A stretch of DNA of 64,000 bases from Hyperoodon ampullatus (GCA_949752795.1 OX457058.1:38442587-38506586), one strand, 5' to 3'. Positions 1 through 12,509 are shown, numbered from the stretch's first letter. Made by a program: numbers and translations. Notes: a model not told the origin generated them from the sequence alone.

Positions 1-758
1 AAAATGGGTAAAATCAGGTCAATAGAATTAAGACTCTTGGCAATTAGGAGATTATCCTATAAAAAGGACAAAGCTTTAGTGTTCAGCCAAGGAGGAAAGG
101 ATCTAAATCTGATTTGGAATGTCTCTGGGAGCAAGAGGGAATTAAGAATTTAAGCCCAAGATAATCAAATTCTTTTCAACTTTAACTCACTATAAATAAG
201 CAGTGCTGGCTCCAGAATTTCTACCCAGGGGGGCCTAGGGGTGGCAATCTGACTGGAAGGGGATGTGTGAAGCTGCTTTTGCATGGTGTTTTATTTAAGA
301 CTGAGAAAACACCAATTGTCTATATCCAAGACCCTTACCCTAGCATCCCCTGTGACGCTGCCACTGCAAATAAACAGTAAAATAAAAAGGAGGCAAGGAA
401 GGAAATGGGAAGGGGAGTGGGAGTTTATATACAGAGTCCTTTGCTCTTAGATTTGGAAAATAATTCCATATACTGCAGTATCAGAGAGATCTGAATTAGT
501 GCTTTTCTGTTGAGTACTTCTAATTATTTAATATGTCCTTGGTACATGAGAACAAAAATAGTGTATCTTGCATGCATATATATATATATATATATATAGT
601 ATTTTTATATATAGAATCAGGCTTTTATTTGGGGTACATAAAAGAAAAATGAATATTACTGTTAGGAAGGGAATGTGTATGACTGCAACAGAGAGGGAAT
701 TGGTATTGCTTGAGAGAAGAAATAATTAGGAAGCACAGTTGTGCAGAAACCAATAACA
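1..758. other. Unique intronic sequence with a TA microsatellite
   Basis: No gene or clear interspersed repeat is seen. A (TA)n run of about 11 units lies at 576-598. Confidence 0.6.
576..598. repeat. (TA)n microsatellite
   Basis: Uninterrupted TA dinucleotides that merge into AT-rich flanks. Confidence 0.9.
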
Positions 759-892
759 TTTTTTGTTTTTGTTTTTGTTTTTTGGTTGTGCCGTGTGGCA
801 TGCAGGATCTTAGTTCCCCAACCAGGGGTTGAACCTGTACTCCTTGCAGTGGAAGCTTGGAGTCTTAACCACTGGACCGCCAGGGAAGTCCC
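759..892 (-). repeat. Short CHR-type tRNA-derived SINE
   Basis: On the minus strand it starts GGGACTTCCCTGGCGGTCCA and ends in an A-rich tail. The tRNA-like head with a B-box-like GGTTCAACCC is visible. The copy is diverged. Confidence 0.8.
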
Positions 893-2559
893 TAAAAATT
901 TTGTTCACAATGAGAAAGTTTTTTAAAATGACCTTTTAAAAATACCTCCCAACAATAGAGTCTCAGAGAAGTAGGTCTTCAAATGTTCATTAACCAAGAC
1001 TAACGGAGGACCACTGGCAGGAAACTAAAAATATGGACTAATTATGATGAGAACAACATTTCAATAGGATTCTTGTTTGGAGTTTGTACTCTTGGTGAGT
1101 GAGGAGAGAAACAGAAAAAAACCACAGAAGATGAACCCATTACGATCCATGGAAAGGTCATGGGGTTTCTGTCATTCTCTTATCAGTGTCTGAAGCAGCT
1201 TCAAAGAGGAAATGCTCAGAAAGGGCACCATGGCATAGGTGAGTCAACTACTATTTTTGACTTGGTGTTGGAATGGGTGTGACCCTCTTCTTCAAGTTTC
1301 AGGTATCTCTCAAACTCACAGAGAATAATAACATCCAGTTCTCATTAATACAGGTGGCAGCTGGTTGCAGAAGAAACCCATTACCTTTTTGTCTCTGGGG
1401 AAGAAAGGACCCACAAACATGTGGCTGAGGTTTTGATCACACTGCTTCCCTTCTCCAGACCCTGTAGGGACTCACAGATGTCTCTTGCATCCAATAAAAA
1501 CACCTCAGCTATCCGCTTTTAGGCTTGTCTATTAGCTAAGTGTTCCATCACATTCCTCCTAAATGCCTTCATCTTCAGCTATACCACGACCCATACTGAC
1601 AGGCCTGCTAATGAGTGAAAAAGTAGAAGCCTGGCTTCCCACAGGGAGTATATACATTTTAATACCAGGCTTCCAGAGATGGGGCACCTGCTTCCTGTCT
1701 TCGTTTTCTAACCAGGACCTGGTGATGGAAAATACAAGGGAAGGGCAGAGGCTGCAAACTGCCTTTCTGCATAGACCTGGGGTTGCCCTGACTTAAATTA
1801 AGACCAAACAACCAATCTATCTTCTTTCAGAGACAGCATGGTGACTTCCTAATAAACAAAACTTGATCAGAGCCGAAGGTACACCTGATTCCCTGGAGTG
1901 CTCCTGAGCAGCACTGATTGCATAAGCTGAAAACAGTGTGGCTTCTTTCGCCTGAGCACGTGGCATTCACCAAAATGGGAACATCCCTCATCTACACCTG
2001 TCTATGGAAAACGAGAGACAGAACAGCATTATACTTAAAGATTTGGCATTGCTAGGAATCCTGTTCTGTCTGGTCAAGAGTATGGCTCTTGATTTGGGGG
2101 TACATGTACTCCACTGATGAAGAAAAGAGACAGACAGAGATCCCTAAAGAACAAGATGAAAAGTGCTAAATGGACACAGAAGCTACACGCTGGGGAAACA
2201 CGGGTAGGAAGATGGAAGAGGGCCTCATTCTGGCTGAAGAGGAGTTGGAGGAAGTCAGGCAAAGCTTCTCAGAATTGAAGCTATTTAAAGTTTTTCTTAC
2301 AGGGTAAGGAGGTATCTTGGTGGAGAGAGAAAGAAGGGATTTGGGGGAGCCAGGGATGAAAACCTAAGGGGCAGGCACGTAACGGGCAATGGGAGAACGC
2401 CATGAGTGGTAAGGCGGGCCAGGTAGGCTGGGGTCACACTGTAGCACCCTGGGTGCTGGCCTGTTTGAAGAACCCAACTCAAGTGGTATTGTGACAGAGT
2501 GGGGCAGAGGCAGGGAGGTGACTCGGGACACTCCTGTAAAGCACAAGGGAGTGGCAGTT
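893..2559. other. Unique intronic sequence
   Basis: Only short chance ORFs are present, with no recognisable protein, RNA gene or repeat. Confidence 0.5.
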
Positions 2560-2665
2560 ACACAGGTGAATATATATGCAAAAGGCCCTGAGCTGTATAC
2601 TTAAGGTTTGTGTATTTTAATATATGTAAATGATAGCTCAAAAAAGTACTTAAAAAAAACAAAAG
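2560..2665 (+). repeat. Old LINE-1 3' end fragment
   Basis: The run CTGAGCTGTATACTTAAGG, followed by AT-rich sequence and an A-rich tail, resembles the 3' UTR end of old L1M elements. Confidence 0.5.
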
Positions 2666-2931
2666 CCCACGGGATCCAGTGTCCCCTTGTCTTAGAGCAA
2701 GGGGAGTGGGAATAGTTAGGAGAGGGCAGATACACAAGAGAATCCTTCTCTTTGGGTTCTTGCCCTTACCTTGTAGCCAGGGCTCCCCAACCCCAGGGTC
2801 CTTCCCGCAGGAAACTTTTCCAGTGCTTGGTGACAATGCAGTGGTCCTAGACTCAGAGGATGTTAGTGCTGAAAGGGTACTGCAGGAAAGCTACCTGTTT
2901 CATTTTATTATTTTTATTTTAATTTTTTTTC

Positions 2932-3257
2932 TGGCTTAAGTAGCAGAAATTATCTCTCACAATTTTAGAGGCTAGAAGTCCAAGATCAAGGTGTAAGCCA
3001 ATCTGATTCCTGGTGAGAGCTCTTTTCCTGGCTTGTAGAAGGCCACGTTCTTGCTGTGTCCTTATATGGTAGAGACAGAGCATTGGTATCTCTTCCTTTT
3101 CTTACAAGGGCACTAATCCTATCATGAAGGCCCCACCCATATGACCTCATTTAACCCATATTATCTCTTAGAGGTCCATCTCCAAATATCATCACATCAG
3201 GAGTCAGGGCCTCAACATATGAATCTGGGCAGGGACACAATTCAGTCCATAGCACAA
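2932..3257 (-). mobile_element. MaLR (MLT1/MST-type) solo LTR fragment
   Basis: Read on the minus strand it runs from GTGCTATGGACTGAATTGTG through CTCCAAAATTGTGAGAGATA, the standard start and end phrases of MLT1/MST LTRs (ERVL-MaLR). It is an old non-coding solo LTR with no internal genes. Confidence 0.75.
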
Positions 3258-3599
3258 CCCATTTCCCAAGCCACACTGGGATGGTTCAATGTGAGTTAGA
3301 ATGGGAAAAGAGGTAGTATACACAGCCAGAATAATGGGGTCAATCAGCCCTGCTTTTTTCATGCATTACAGTTAAAGAATTACCATCAGAAACACTCAAC
3401 CTTTTCTTCATGGCTTAAAACTAGAGATATATGTAAAGCACAGCTCTAGAATGTTCCCCTCTTCATGGCTCTGTGACTTCTAGTCACTGAGTCATTCACC
3501 CCTAACAAACAGCTGGGGTATTAGAAGTCTATGTGGTGTCTGCCTCATGTATAAATAAAAAGAATATTGATGCTGTCTTGGGTAGTACTTTCCTATCAT

Positions 3600-3785
3600 A
3601 GCTTCATGATGAGAAGTAGCTTTGTAAGACTGTTTCATTTTATACACAAGGAAACCAAGGATCAGAGGGCCTGTCACTTGGTCCAGGGTTCTGCAGCTAG
3701 TTTAGAAGAAGACCTCAGTTCGTATCCTAATCTACATTTCAAATCAAGCCTTTATCTCTACACCACTGCTGCCAGTGGCCATTAG
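3600..3785 (-). repeat. MIR SINE fragment
   Basis: It keeps the order of an antisense MIR: a phrase like TTTTATACACAAGGAAACCA, then a diverged CACTTGGTCCAGGGTTCTGC, then CACCACTGCTGCC. Confidence 0.55.
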
Positions 3786-3880
3786 GAAATCTGAATGGTT
3801 GACATAATTCTGAAGCTGTTAAAAATCAAATATTAGAACATATGTAGCAGCGTGGATAAATGTCCATGGTATGCCAAGTG

Positions 3881-4012
3881 TTTTGTTTTGTTTTAATTTT
3901 TTGACTGCGCCGCAAGGCATGTGGGATCTCAGTTCCCCCACAGGGGACTGAACATGCACCCACTGCATTGGAAGTGCAGACTCTTAATCACTGGACCACC
4001 AGGGAAGTTCCC
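3881..4012 (-). repeat. Short CHR-type SINE
   Basis: Minus-strand head GGGAACTTCCCTGGTGGTCC and an A-rich tail. AAGTGTT occurs on both sides and may be a short target-site duplication. Confidence 0.8.
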
Positions 4013-5029
4013 AGGGAACACAAAGTGTTAAAGCAGGTTACCAAATGCTATATATGCCCCTAATTTTGTTGGGGGAAAGTATCTGCAGCAGAAAAAACCC
4101 CACAGGGGTGATGACCAAAGTAGTAATGATATGAATCTCTGAGGAGGAGACTTATGATGATTTTTGTATGTTTCACTTTATTCTCCATTTAAAAAAATGA
4201 ATATGCATTAAATTTTTTATTTGGGAAAAACAGAGATCTGTATCATCATCTACATTTTCTCATAATACTGATTTGAGCTTTTAGTTTGCTTGTTTCACTG
4301 AAAGCAAACACTTCTTGAGAACAAAAAAAAGGAATTGCTAGGTAAATATTAATCTGTTGCTAAGTGAACAAGAGACATATCATCCCATCTTAGAAAAGTT
4401 TTCTTCCAGACATTAAAAGGTTCACTTCTAATGTATCTTTAGATAGGTGATCTCAAAACAGATTTAAAAGCTGACTTCAGTGCTGAAAGGAGGAAAAAAA
4501 TCCCTATTCTCCTAACAGGTTTTCGATGTTCACCTTTCACCGACTTTTTTTTCTACACCAGAACAGCAAGAGACTATGTCCTGATTCCGGACATAAGTCT
4601 AATAACTGGCCACTTTCAGTCGGGGTTACTGATTAACACCATTAGCTTGTTATAAATCAATTAACTGACATTTCTAGCCTAGATGATTGTTTGTGAAGGC
4701 TGCAGACAGGCTGCCTCTGGGAAAAAAATCTTCAAAGTCCCAGGAGAAGCACTTTTACCCATAACAGATATGTTTCCTGCCCTCAGCTTCGAATATATGG
4801 AAGGCTGTTACAAACACACCACACAGAGAAAGAACATCAAGGCCACTGGCTTCCGACAGTGATTAAAATAGAAAGAGGGTCATGCAGGAATCGGAAGGCC
4901 ACTCTGGGGCCAGTCCTGCTAGAGACTCTTGTCGTGGGCTGGCCCCTCACTGCTCTCGGCTTCCTCTCTCTCACCTGTACCCTGAGAAAGATCTCTGTCC
5001 CCCTCCCTGTGGATAGGAAGGAAGCCAGC
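4013..5029. other. Unique intronic sequence
   Basis: No gene seen. AT-rich sequence around 4,140-4,240 may be a decayed L1 end. 4,500-4,740 looks like plain unique DNA with several TAAT-type motifs. Confidence 0.5.
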
Positions 5030-5185
5030 TCTGGGGTCACAGACTTGGGTCCAGTTGCCGCCTCTGCTACTCCTCATTTCCCCATCCTTAAAATGAGAGG
5101 AAAAATGAATCCAACCTCAAAGTTGTTAAGAGGATTAAATGGCATAATGCCTATGAGAGATACTCAAAATTTTAAATGCAGTAAT
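5030..5185 (+). repeat. MIR SINE
   Basis: The order GTCCAGTTGCCGCCTCTGCT, CCCATCCTTAAAATGAGAGG, AGGATTAAATGGCATAATGC is diagnostic of MIR despite divergence. Confidence 0.7.
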
Positions 5186-7542
5186 GTGGATGAGAGAGTA
5201 ACAGGAAGACATTTGGTGATGTGCTACGTGAACACAGGATATAGTTTTTCCCAAAATTAAGAGTATAAATAAAAAATAAGAACCTAGTTAAAAGATGGAG
5301 GGGAAAAGTGAATCCTTTCGCCCTTTAATAATCATTTGTCACGATCAAGTCAGAGAATGTGGGTGTTTGGCATTTAGCTGTTTTAAGTAATGTTCCAATG
5401 TGTTTTAGGAGGGCTGGTCCTGTGCTCAACAGGACAGGTCTTGGAAGTACATAGTTTCTGGGGAATTGTCCTCTCACAGCCACCTTCAAACCATAGCTAA
5501 GTCCTAAACATGCATCAGCTCTGCCTATAACCTAAGCTGACCTCCACCGCTCCCTGATTTGGGTTTCACCAGGAAGGAGCGTGGCAACTTGTTAATGAAG
5601 TGGGTGGTGGGAGAGGGTGGCCAGAGCCACGAGGTCCAAGGAGACTGTGACCAGGGATGCACTTCCATCCCAGGAGGGAGGGTGGGGGCAATCGCAATAG
5701 AGGTCACATAGCGCCAGGACAGTTCCATAGGCTCATCGAGAAAGAGTGCCAGGAAGGGGAAAAAGCAAAGAGAAACTGTTGGACTTATGTCTCTGGGGTA
5801 TTTTTCAAAGAAAAACAAGAAAAGAGGTTAAAAAAAAAACCCTGCCAAAATCAGCTTTTTTTTTTTTTTAAACACTTTTAACAATTAGTGTGGAATCAAA
5901 CCTTACGTGATGTTTATCCAGAGCCTGGACAGGAGCAACTTTCCCAGGGCTTCCTCTAATTACTTAGGAACCAATGCTGGGTGGAAATGTGTACTCATCT
6001 GCCTATAATCTTGTAGGGCTTTTAATATCTTGGTTTTCAAAAGCTCTCTACAAAGAGAAGACCTGGGAACTGGGTCTAACTGGGTCCCACTCAATCTGAA
6101 ATCGGGTGCAAATGTTCCTTGCCAGATGAGTGAATTATCTAAATTAAGTATGGAAGAAAAATGCTGGACAATTTTGAAAACATACCGATTCTGTGCACGC
6201 TCCTCAGAGAGGAGCGTTTTCAATGCAAACACTGCTTGCTAAGAACACCATGTCCTTGATAATGGTTGTGGAGCCTACTGTAATGTAAAGTCCCTTCAGC
6301 AGGGGCGGGTCCAAATTTACTATGATGACATTTATATGGTACATGGCAGTCCACAGGTGTTAGGCAATATGACGGAGTTATAAGTCTCTCTCGACTTGAT
6401 AGCAACTTTTTGGAGTCATGGCATTATTGTTACAACTACGAGCAAACTGTACACAAACACCCAAAACACCTGCAGCCCACAGCTCACCCGTGGGTAACAG
6501 CACATGAAAATGAACTAGACAACCAAAGAGGACAAAGCAAGAGCCCAAACTCTCAGGTGTCTCTGCTGCCCATCTGCTCTTAGAAGGGAATCATTCACCC
6601 AACAGAGGCGGTGAGAGGTTATACCGGGATAGAGGGAAGAGCTTCTGCTACTGTCCACTGAGTATTAGAAACTTTGTTAGGTGCTCCGGGGACACGGTTG
6701 GGATAAGACGGCTCTCCGAGCAGCATCCATCTGAAAAGGCACAACTGGCAGAATGGACTAAGCTTGAAGAGGCACAAACAAGGTGAAGCAGCAATGATGA
6801 GGAAGGAGAAAGGAACTAAGACCCCAGAGAGCAAGGACTGCTTCATGTGAGAGGCTTGTCCCAAGTGCTGCAGGAAGACGGAGTTATTCAGAAGACATCA
6901 ACAGGGGAAGACTTCAAGAGGCATCTCCTGAAAACAGCACGTGTGATGTGGAATGCAGATACCCTTTGTTTTACAACTACGGTTTCCTCTATCAGAAGCA
7001 GTGCTCACCCCTGCCACCCCCAAAACACAGACCTGGGGCTTCTGCAGGGAAATATGGTTCACTTGCAATGAAAACCCTCTCTTTAAGTGGATTCTCTTAG
7101 TTAATGCTCAGTATATTTTTCAATAAGGCAGAGGGACAGTACCCAGTGAATGAGTCTGTGCTTTTTTTGCTCATTAATTATTTTGGGTCAGGATGATCTC
7201 TCTGTCTTAGAACTGGCAACAGAGCATTTGATAAAGGGCTAGAATATTGTCTAAGCTTTCTGTATCTACCTAAAAATGACAACTGTTTTCTGCAAAGTCC
7301 TTGTCATGGATGATGACACCACACCGTGGAGGAAGGGATGTTTCCAGGCAACAAAGATCTGAGGCTGTCTCCTACCCTCTAGGATTCAAATGCCAGGCTC
7401 CTATTGAGACGGTGGCTACTTTAACACCAATGATACTAGTTTACATGGATGCCTTGAGGACACATTGTGAGAACGTTCTTCTTTGAACACTGCAAAGACA
7501 GATCAGCAGGCGGGTGTACAGGTGGGTTTGAGGTCTACTCAC
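5186..7542. other. Unique intronic sequence next to the ABHD2 exon
   Basis: No repeat of known family and no coding exon were recognised. Short ORFs here have no recognisable motifs. Confidence 0.5.
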
Positions 7543-7736
7543 TCTTTGGTCAGAAGAGGACAGGACTTGAGCAGGAAGCATGAGAGCCCCGAGTCCTGGA
7601 AGTAGAGTTCAGGCGGGGCCGTGGGGCTCTTCAGGTTCAAACACCGGACGATCACATACAGCACAGCAGCCACTGCGGCCAGCTTCACCCCGTCAAACAC
7701 GGCCGGGAGCTCGGGGGTCTCCAGCATGGCATTCAT
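7543..7736 (-). CDS. ABHD2: ABHD2 first coding exon (residues 1-64 plus two bases of codon 65)
   Basis: ABHD2 is an alpha/beta-hydrolase-fold serine hydrolase, a monoacylglycerol lipase. In sperm it is known as the progesterone-dependent enzyme that clears 2-arachidonoylglycerol and so relieves CatSper inhibition. The exon encodes a peptide starting MNAMLETPELPAVFDGVKLA, which I recognise as the conserved ABHD2 N-terminus. Residues about 11-33 (AVFDGVKLAAVAAVLYVIV and following) form one hydrophobic segment, matching the single N-terminal membrane anchor known for this family. The start at 7,736 has A at -3 and lies 6 nt after the acceptor, preceded by a pyrimidine-rich stretch ending CCCCAG at 7,743. 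The donor, GTGAGT, starts at 7,542, so codon 65 (Glu) is split after GA. The catalytic Ser-Asp-His residues are in later exons to the left of the window; I could not find the next exon in 1-7,500. Residue 53 is Cys (TGC), where I recall Arg in human. Identity is confident; the exon boundaries are inferred from splice consensus. Confidence 0.93.
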
Positions 7737-7742
7737 CTTGAT
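7737..7742 (-). other. ABHD2: ABHD2 exon: 5' UTR remnant and splice acceptor
   Basis: Six untranslated bases (ATCAAG) lie between the splice acceptor AG (7,744-7,743) and the start codon. Because the exon starts only 6 nt before the ATG, at least one upstream non-coding exon must exist. This supports placing the promoter far upstream, at the CpG island near 34 kb. Confidence 0.85.
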
Positions 7743-9009
7743 CTGGGGAGCAGGGGTACAGGCAGGTTTAGAAGCACGTGGGGAGGGGAGGAGCCCACCA
7801 CACAGAGACAAAGCCAGCGATCACCTGTCACGATCCAGATGTGTCCGCAGAACCCACCCTGGCCGATTCCCATCGGTGCCTTACAAGTGCCAACAGACTG
7901 GCAACAACCCAGATCATGAACAGTCCTGAGCACTAATAAACTGGGCTGGGTGGTGTTTCTTTTAATCTAATGAACGTTTATTTCTAGGATGAGCGAATTG
8001 GAAAATGCCGAGAATAACGTCCTGTTGAGAGCAGGAGAAAGGAGTCCAGTCGGAGAGGTACAAGGGGGGACCGGGAGGCGAGCTTTGATTTCTGTTACCA
8101 GGCAACCTTGAATCTCTCTGCAGACTTAACCTGCACCTGGAGCACCAGCTGCATGTGAGGTGCTGTGTTTACAGTCTCGGACAGAGACGTGAGATGGGAC
8201 TGCTGTTGCCACCAGGTGAGGCTGTACTGCCTGCTGGCCTCACCTCTGTTTTCAGAGCAGGAAGGGCCTGATTCAGCCACCTGCTCCTTTGGAGGCAGCC
8301 CTGGTGCTGGAGCCAAGTTCAGGCTCAGCCCAGGTCACAGTGGTTCTTGCTCCTGGGAGTTGTAGGCAGTGTGAAATGGAACTTGGCCACATTTTTCGCA
8401 ACCGAAGGCAACTGACTATAGCCGTTAGTCCAAAATTGGGCTAAAAGTGGACCAAATTCAACTGCTAGACCAAAATTAAAAACTAGAGTACGGAAAATGT
8501 ACATGCATATCTGGCTTTTCATCTTCTCAGGTAGCTTTATTTTGTACACAGAGCACACACACACACACCACTCCAAACATAAAAAACCAAACATCAACAG
8601 CAACAAAACTCCATCCTTTTCCTTGCTGCAAGGCAGGAAAACAGAACATCAGCTGTTACCTTAAAAATCAGGGAAACCACAAGCTAACAAAAAGGAGAAA
8701 ACGGTAACTCTGGCAGCCAAGGTAGCTATGGCAACAGCTTCCCCTGGAATGGTTTCAAGTAGCCTCTGCTAAAAACAGCATGAGAACTCTGGTGGCCAAC
8801 GGTGCAGACAGAAGAGGCAGGACAAAACAATCTCTCAAAAACGTGTTTGGGGCATAACCGAATGAACTCATTTGAGACCTACAGCCAGGCCAGAGAGGTC
8901 TCAGAAGCCCTTTTCTAAAATCGAGGTGATTTTGGCAAATACAGAACACAAACACACTGTAGACGATCTCTGGCAGGGGTTCCAACTCAGTGAGGAAAGG
9001 CAATCAAAC
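7743..9009. other. Unique intronic sequence upstream of the ABHD2 coding exon
   Basis: No further exon recognised. A short (AC)n run lies at about 8,554-8,569. Confidence 0.5.
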
Positions 9010-9394
9010 ATCCCACAAGTTATCATATGACATCACTCATATGTGGAATCTAATTAAAAAAAAGAAACAAATGAACTTATTTACAAAACAGAAACAGACT
9101 TACAGATATTGAGAACAAACGATGGTTACCAAAGGGGAAAAGTGCGGGGGTGGGGGGAATAAATCAAAAGCTTGGGATGAACACACACACACCACTATAT
9201 ATAATACAGATAACCAGCAAGGACCTACTGTACAGCACAGGGAGCTCTAGTCAGTATTCTGTGATAACCTATATGAGAAAAGAATCTAAAAAAGAATGAA
9301 TATATGTATACGCATAACTGAATCACTTTGCTGTACACCTGAAGCTAACACTACATTGTAAATCAACTATACCCCAATTTAAAAAAAAAAAAAG
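9010..9394 (+). mobile_element. LINE-1 3' end (5'-truncated)
   Basis: The order ATCACTCATATGTGGAATCT, AACCAGCAAGGACCTACTGT, ACTTTGCTGTACACCTGAAG, then a 13-A tail, is the L1 3' UTR of the artiodactyl type that recurs elsewhere in this window. It is non-coding. Confidence 0.85.
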
Positions 9395-9899
9395 ATCCCA
9401 GCTCCTTAACTCACCATCAGGGCAAGAAAATAATTTTTTTAAATTTATCTGGCATGATTTAGAATCAAGGCTAGACCTCAGAATATACTTTTCAGCTGCA
9501 TCAACCTTTGACCTTTTATGAGCTGACAGTTTCCTTAAAACTTAACCTCTGGGGACATGTCACCTCACTCCTAGGGCCATGTTCCCCAAAGGCTGTTCCT
9601 CAAACCCTTAAAACAAGGATTCTTTTAACTTGGGGTCTGTAGGTCCCCTATGGAATTCTAAGGTCCAGGAACTCCCTGAAATTATACATGAAAGTGTGTG
9701 TGTCTGAAAGTTTTCTGGGAAGAGGGTCAGCAGATTTAATCAGATTCTTCAAGGGGCCTGTGACCTAAAAAGTACACAGCACCGCACTCAAAGATGCTCC
9801 AGGGGTTCCACCTGTGGCCCGTCCCTCATCTCTCCAAAGCCCTGCCACCTACGCCAGTCAAACCGACGAGAAACCAACATCCAAGAAGACACAGCTTGT
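9395..9899. other. Intronic sequence with a probable old DNA-transposon relic
   Basis: About 9,605-9,775 (from TTTTAACTTGGGGTCTGTAG to GGGGCCTGTGACCTAAAAAG) resembles an old non-autonomous MER-type DNA element. The rest is unique. Confidence 0.4.
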
Positions 9900-9900
9900 T

Positions 9901-10230
9901 AATAGGGATTTTTTAAAAAATTTATTTTATTGAAGAATAGTTGATTTACAATGTTGTGTTAATTTTATTTTATTATTATTATTATTATTATTATTTTTTT
10001 TTTTTTTGCGGTACGCGGGCCTCTCACTGTTGTGGCCTCTCCCGTTGCGGAGCACAGGCTCCGGACACGCAGGCCCAGCGGCCGTGGCTCGCGGGCCCAG
10101 CCGCTCCGCGGCATGTGGGATCCTCCCGGACCAGGGCACGAACCCATGTCCCCTGCATCGACAGGCGGACTCTCAACCACTGCGCCACCAGGGAAGCCCA
10201 ATGTTGTGTTAATTTTAATAGGGATTTTTT
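9901..10230 (-). mobile_element. Nested insertion: tiny LINE-1 3' end containing a CHR-2 SINE
   Basis: AATAGGGATTTTTT occurs at 9,901-9,914 and 10,217-10,230 and looks like the duplication flanking an L1 tail of roughly 55 bp. Inside that tail a CHR-2 SINE (about 9,968-10,199, minus) is flanked by its own 18-bp duplication AATGTTGTGTTAATTTTA at 9,950-9,967 and 10,200-10,217. The SINE tail is (TTA)n plus poly(T) as read on plus. Confidence 0.85.
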
Positions 10231-11299
10231 AAGTGTAGTTAGTGAAGGGTCAAAACCAAAACCTAGCAGGAATTCCAGTTTCTCTGACATGATGCTGGTG
10301 ATATGGAACTGAAACAGACATCCTTCTTGTCCCCTTGGTTGCAAAGAGAGGAGAGGAATGCATTGGATGGCTTGACCAGTTTCCTGGCTAGTCTAGAGTA
10401 GACTTATTGAATTAAAAACGTACAAGAAGTTCCTCTGTCCCCACTTCCACTCACTACTTACTAATGTCAGGGAAGGTGGAGAGAAGAAGCAAAAATAAGA
10501 GTCTCACCAATACAAGCCTACGTCACCTGTTCCCCTCTACTGCGAATATGAACTGTTCTTGAAAAGCTGTACAGCTGGGCCAGTCAGGTCAGATCTCATT
10601 CGATTTAACCTAAAAGCTGAAAAGATCGGATGGTGATCTATTAAAGGCTGAGAAAGAAGCAATTTAACTGAAATATAAGCATAGTCTAAGTTTTTCTGCA
10701 TTTAAAGTCTTTAGGGAAAAAGACAATTTCTTTAATTAACACATGTGATGCACTTTTGGCTGTTTGGACAGACCTGCTGGTGAAGCCTCTGTGAATCCAC
10801 AGACTGGCGGGCTCTCTGTGGTTTCCAGGACGAGTTATCTGCTGCACTTAAAACTCTGGCTAACGCAAACTCACACTGCTTTTGTCCTTTAACTTGTAAC
10901 ATAATCTTCAGAAACACCTGACAGGTACCATCTCTGTGTGACCAATGAAATAACTTAGCCAGGTCTAGGTCAAGACAGCAGGCAGTTGATTTGTTCCATC
11001 TCTCCCAGGTATACAGCAACGACAGGAAAAAATATGAGCTGAGAAAAGTAAAAGGGCACAGATAGGCTCAAAAACACAGTTCCAGAAACAGAACAGAACT
11101 GAAAGTAATAAGTGGGGAGCCGTAACACCTGCCAGATCTGGTCCATACTGGGGGCTGGAGGCTGGCTACTCAGGGCCATCCGGAGCTAAAAGTGCACACC
11201 GTAAGATGGGGAACCAGAGCCAGGCCCACTGGGCTAAAGATCTGTGGCTTCGAAAGCAGCAGAGGAGACTCAAGAGAGAAAGGGGTGGGGGAGGGACAG
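10231..11299. other. Unique intronic sequence
   Basis: No gene or clear repeat seen. Confidence 0.5.
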
Positions 11300-11530
11300 C
11301 CAGTGTTTATACAACACCATCTATGTGCCAAGCTCTACTCTTCATACTTTACCCATCCTAACGCTATTAATTGTACGTCTGAGGTAGGTACTATTATTAT
11401 CCCCATTTTACAGACGACGAAACTGAGGCATAGAAAACTTGAGTAACTTGCTCAAGGTCACACAGCTAGTAGGCAGAGAAACCAAGATTCATACCAGGCT
11501 CCAAAGAGCGTGCTTTTAACCACTATGCTG
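11300..11530 (-). repeat. MIR SINE (nearly full length)
   Basis: TACTATTATTATCCCCATTT, CTTGCTCAAGGTCACACAGC and TTTTAACCACTATGCTGTG follow in antisense MIR order. Confidence 0.85.
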
Positions 11531-12495
11531 TGTGAAAGCAGGAAAAGCAAAGAAAGGGAGAAACAAGAAAGAAAGTGGATAGTACCTGAAAACACAAATG
11601 AGACACCAAAAGCTTGCTCAAGTTCATGCGGCTGTAAAATAGTAGAGTTGGTATTCAAGCCCAATTTTCTCTGATTCCATCACACCAAAATGATTTAAAA
11701 AGAAAATGAAAGCCAGTTGAAAGGGAGATTCAATTAACCTTCAGAGTAGCCTTGTTCAACTTCAAATTTTTATTATTTCTTCACATTCTGAGACAAATTA
11801 GCCACAGAGGACCAGGCTTTTTTGGGGAGGGGACTAAAGAGCAATGTCTCCAGCCACATCACAAGCTACTTGACCTTTCCAGGGCTCGGCTGCCAACTAA
11901 AAAACAAGGGATGTGCCAGATCAGAGACCTTAAACTGGCAACCCATGGGATGGCAGTGCATTTAACTGGCATTTAAAAAAAATGAATTTATTAGCTGCTA
12001 AGTTATAAACACAAGGAGATTTCAGATAAAAACCTGGATCTCTGGTTTCTCTTGAGAAAAAAATCTGAAGATTTGGCAACACTGATCCAGCATTCTCACA
12101 TGGCAGCAATGAATGGAGCTGGGCGGGGCTGCCCCTCTAGACAAGCCATGCTCCCTCCTGGTTGCCACAGTTCCCACCACTCCCTATCATGGTCCTCAAC
12201 AATGACCTCTGGCCTACTTAATCATTGCTGGTACCTGAATGGTCCCTGAAGGCATCTGAATGTGCAACCCTTGCAGAAATCTAAGGTCCTTACTAGCCCT
12301 GGATAAGTCTATATTGATTGAATATTCAAAACATAACACTATCAGTATATGTATAAATGTTAAATTAATAAAAAACAATTACGGGAAGGCAGAGTAGCAA
12401 ATAACAAGATGTAGTATGTTTTATTTATTGATATTTACACTGATGTTTATTTACACCTTCACTCTTTTCCACAAACTATTTGAGATAGCTTCAAG
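11531..12495. other. Mostly unique intronic sequence
   Basis: A short MIR-like piece (AGCTTGCTCAAGTTCATGCG) may lie at 11,605-11,690. Nothing else recognised. Confidence 0.45.
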
Positions 12496-12509
12496 AGAAT
12501 GCTGAATAG

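Larger units (their letters stand above)
1..7542 (-). other. ABHD2: ABHD2 intron following the first coding exon (continues off the window)
   Basis: The donor GTGAGT starts at 7,542. I searched 1-7,500 on the minus strand for the expected next ABHD2 residues and saw none, so the intron appears to run at least 7.5 kb and past the left edge. This was a search by eye and could miss a short exon. Confidence 0.6.
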
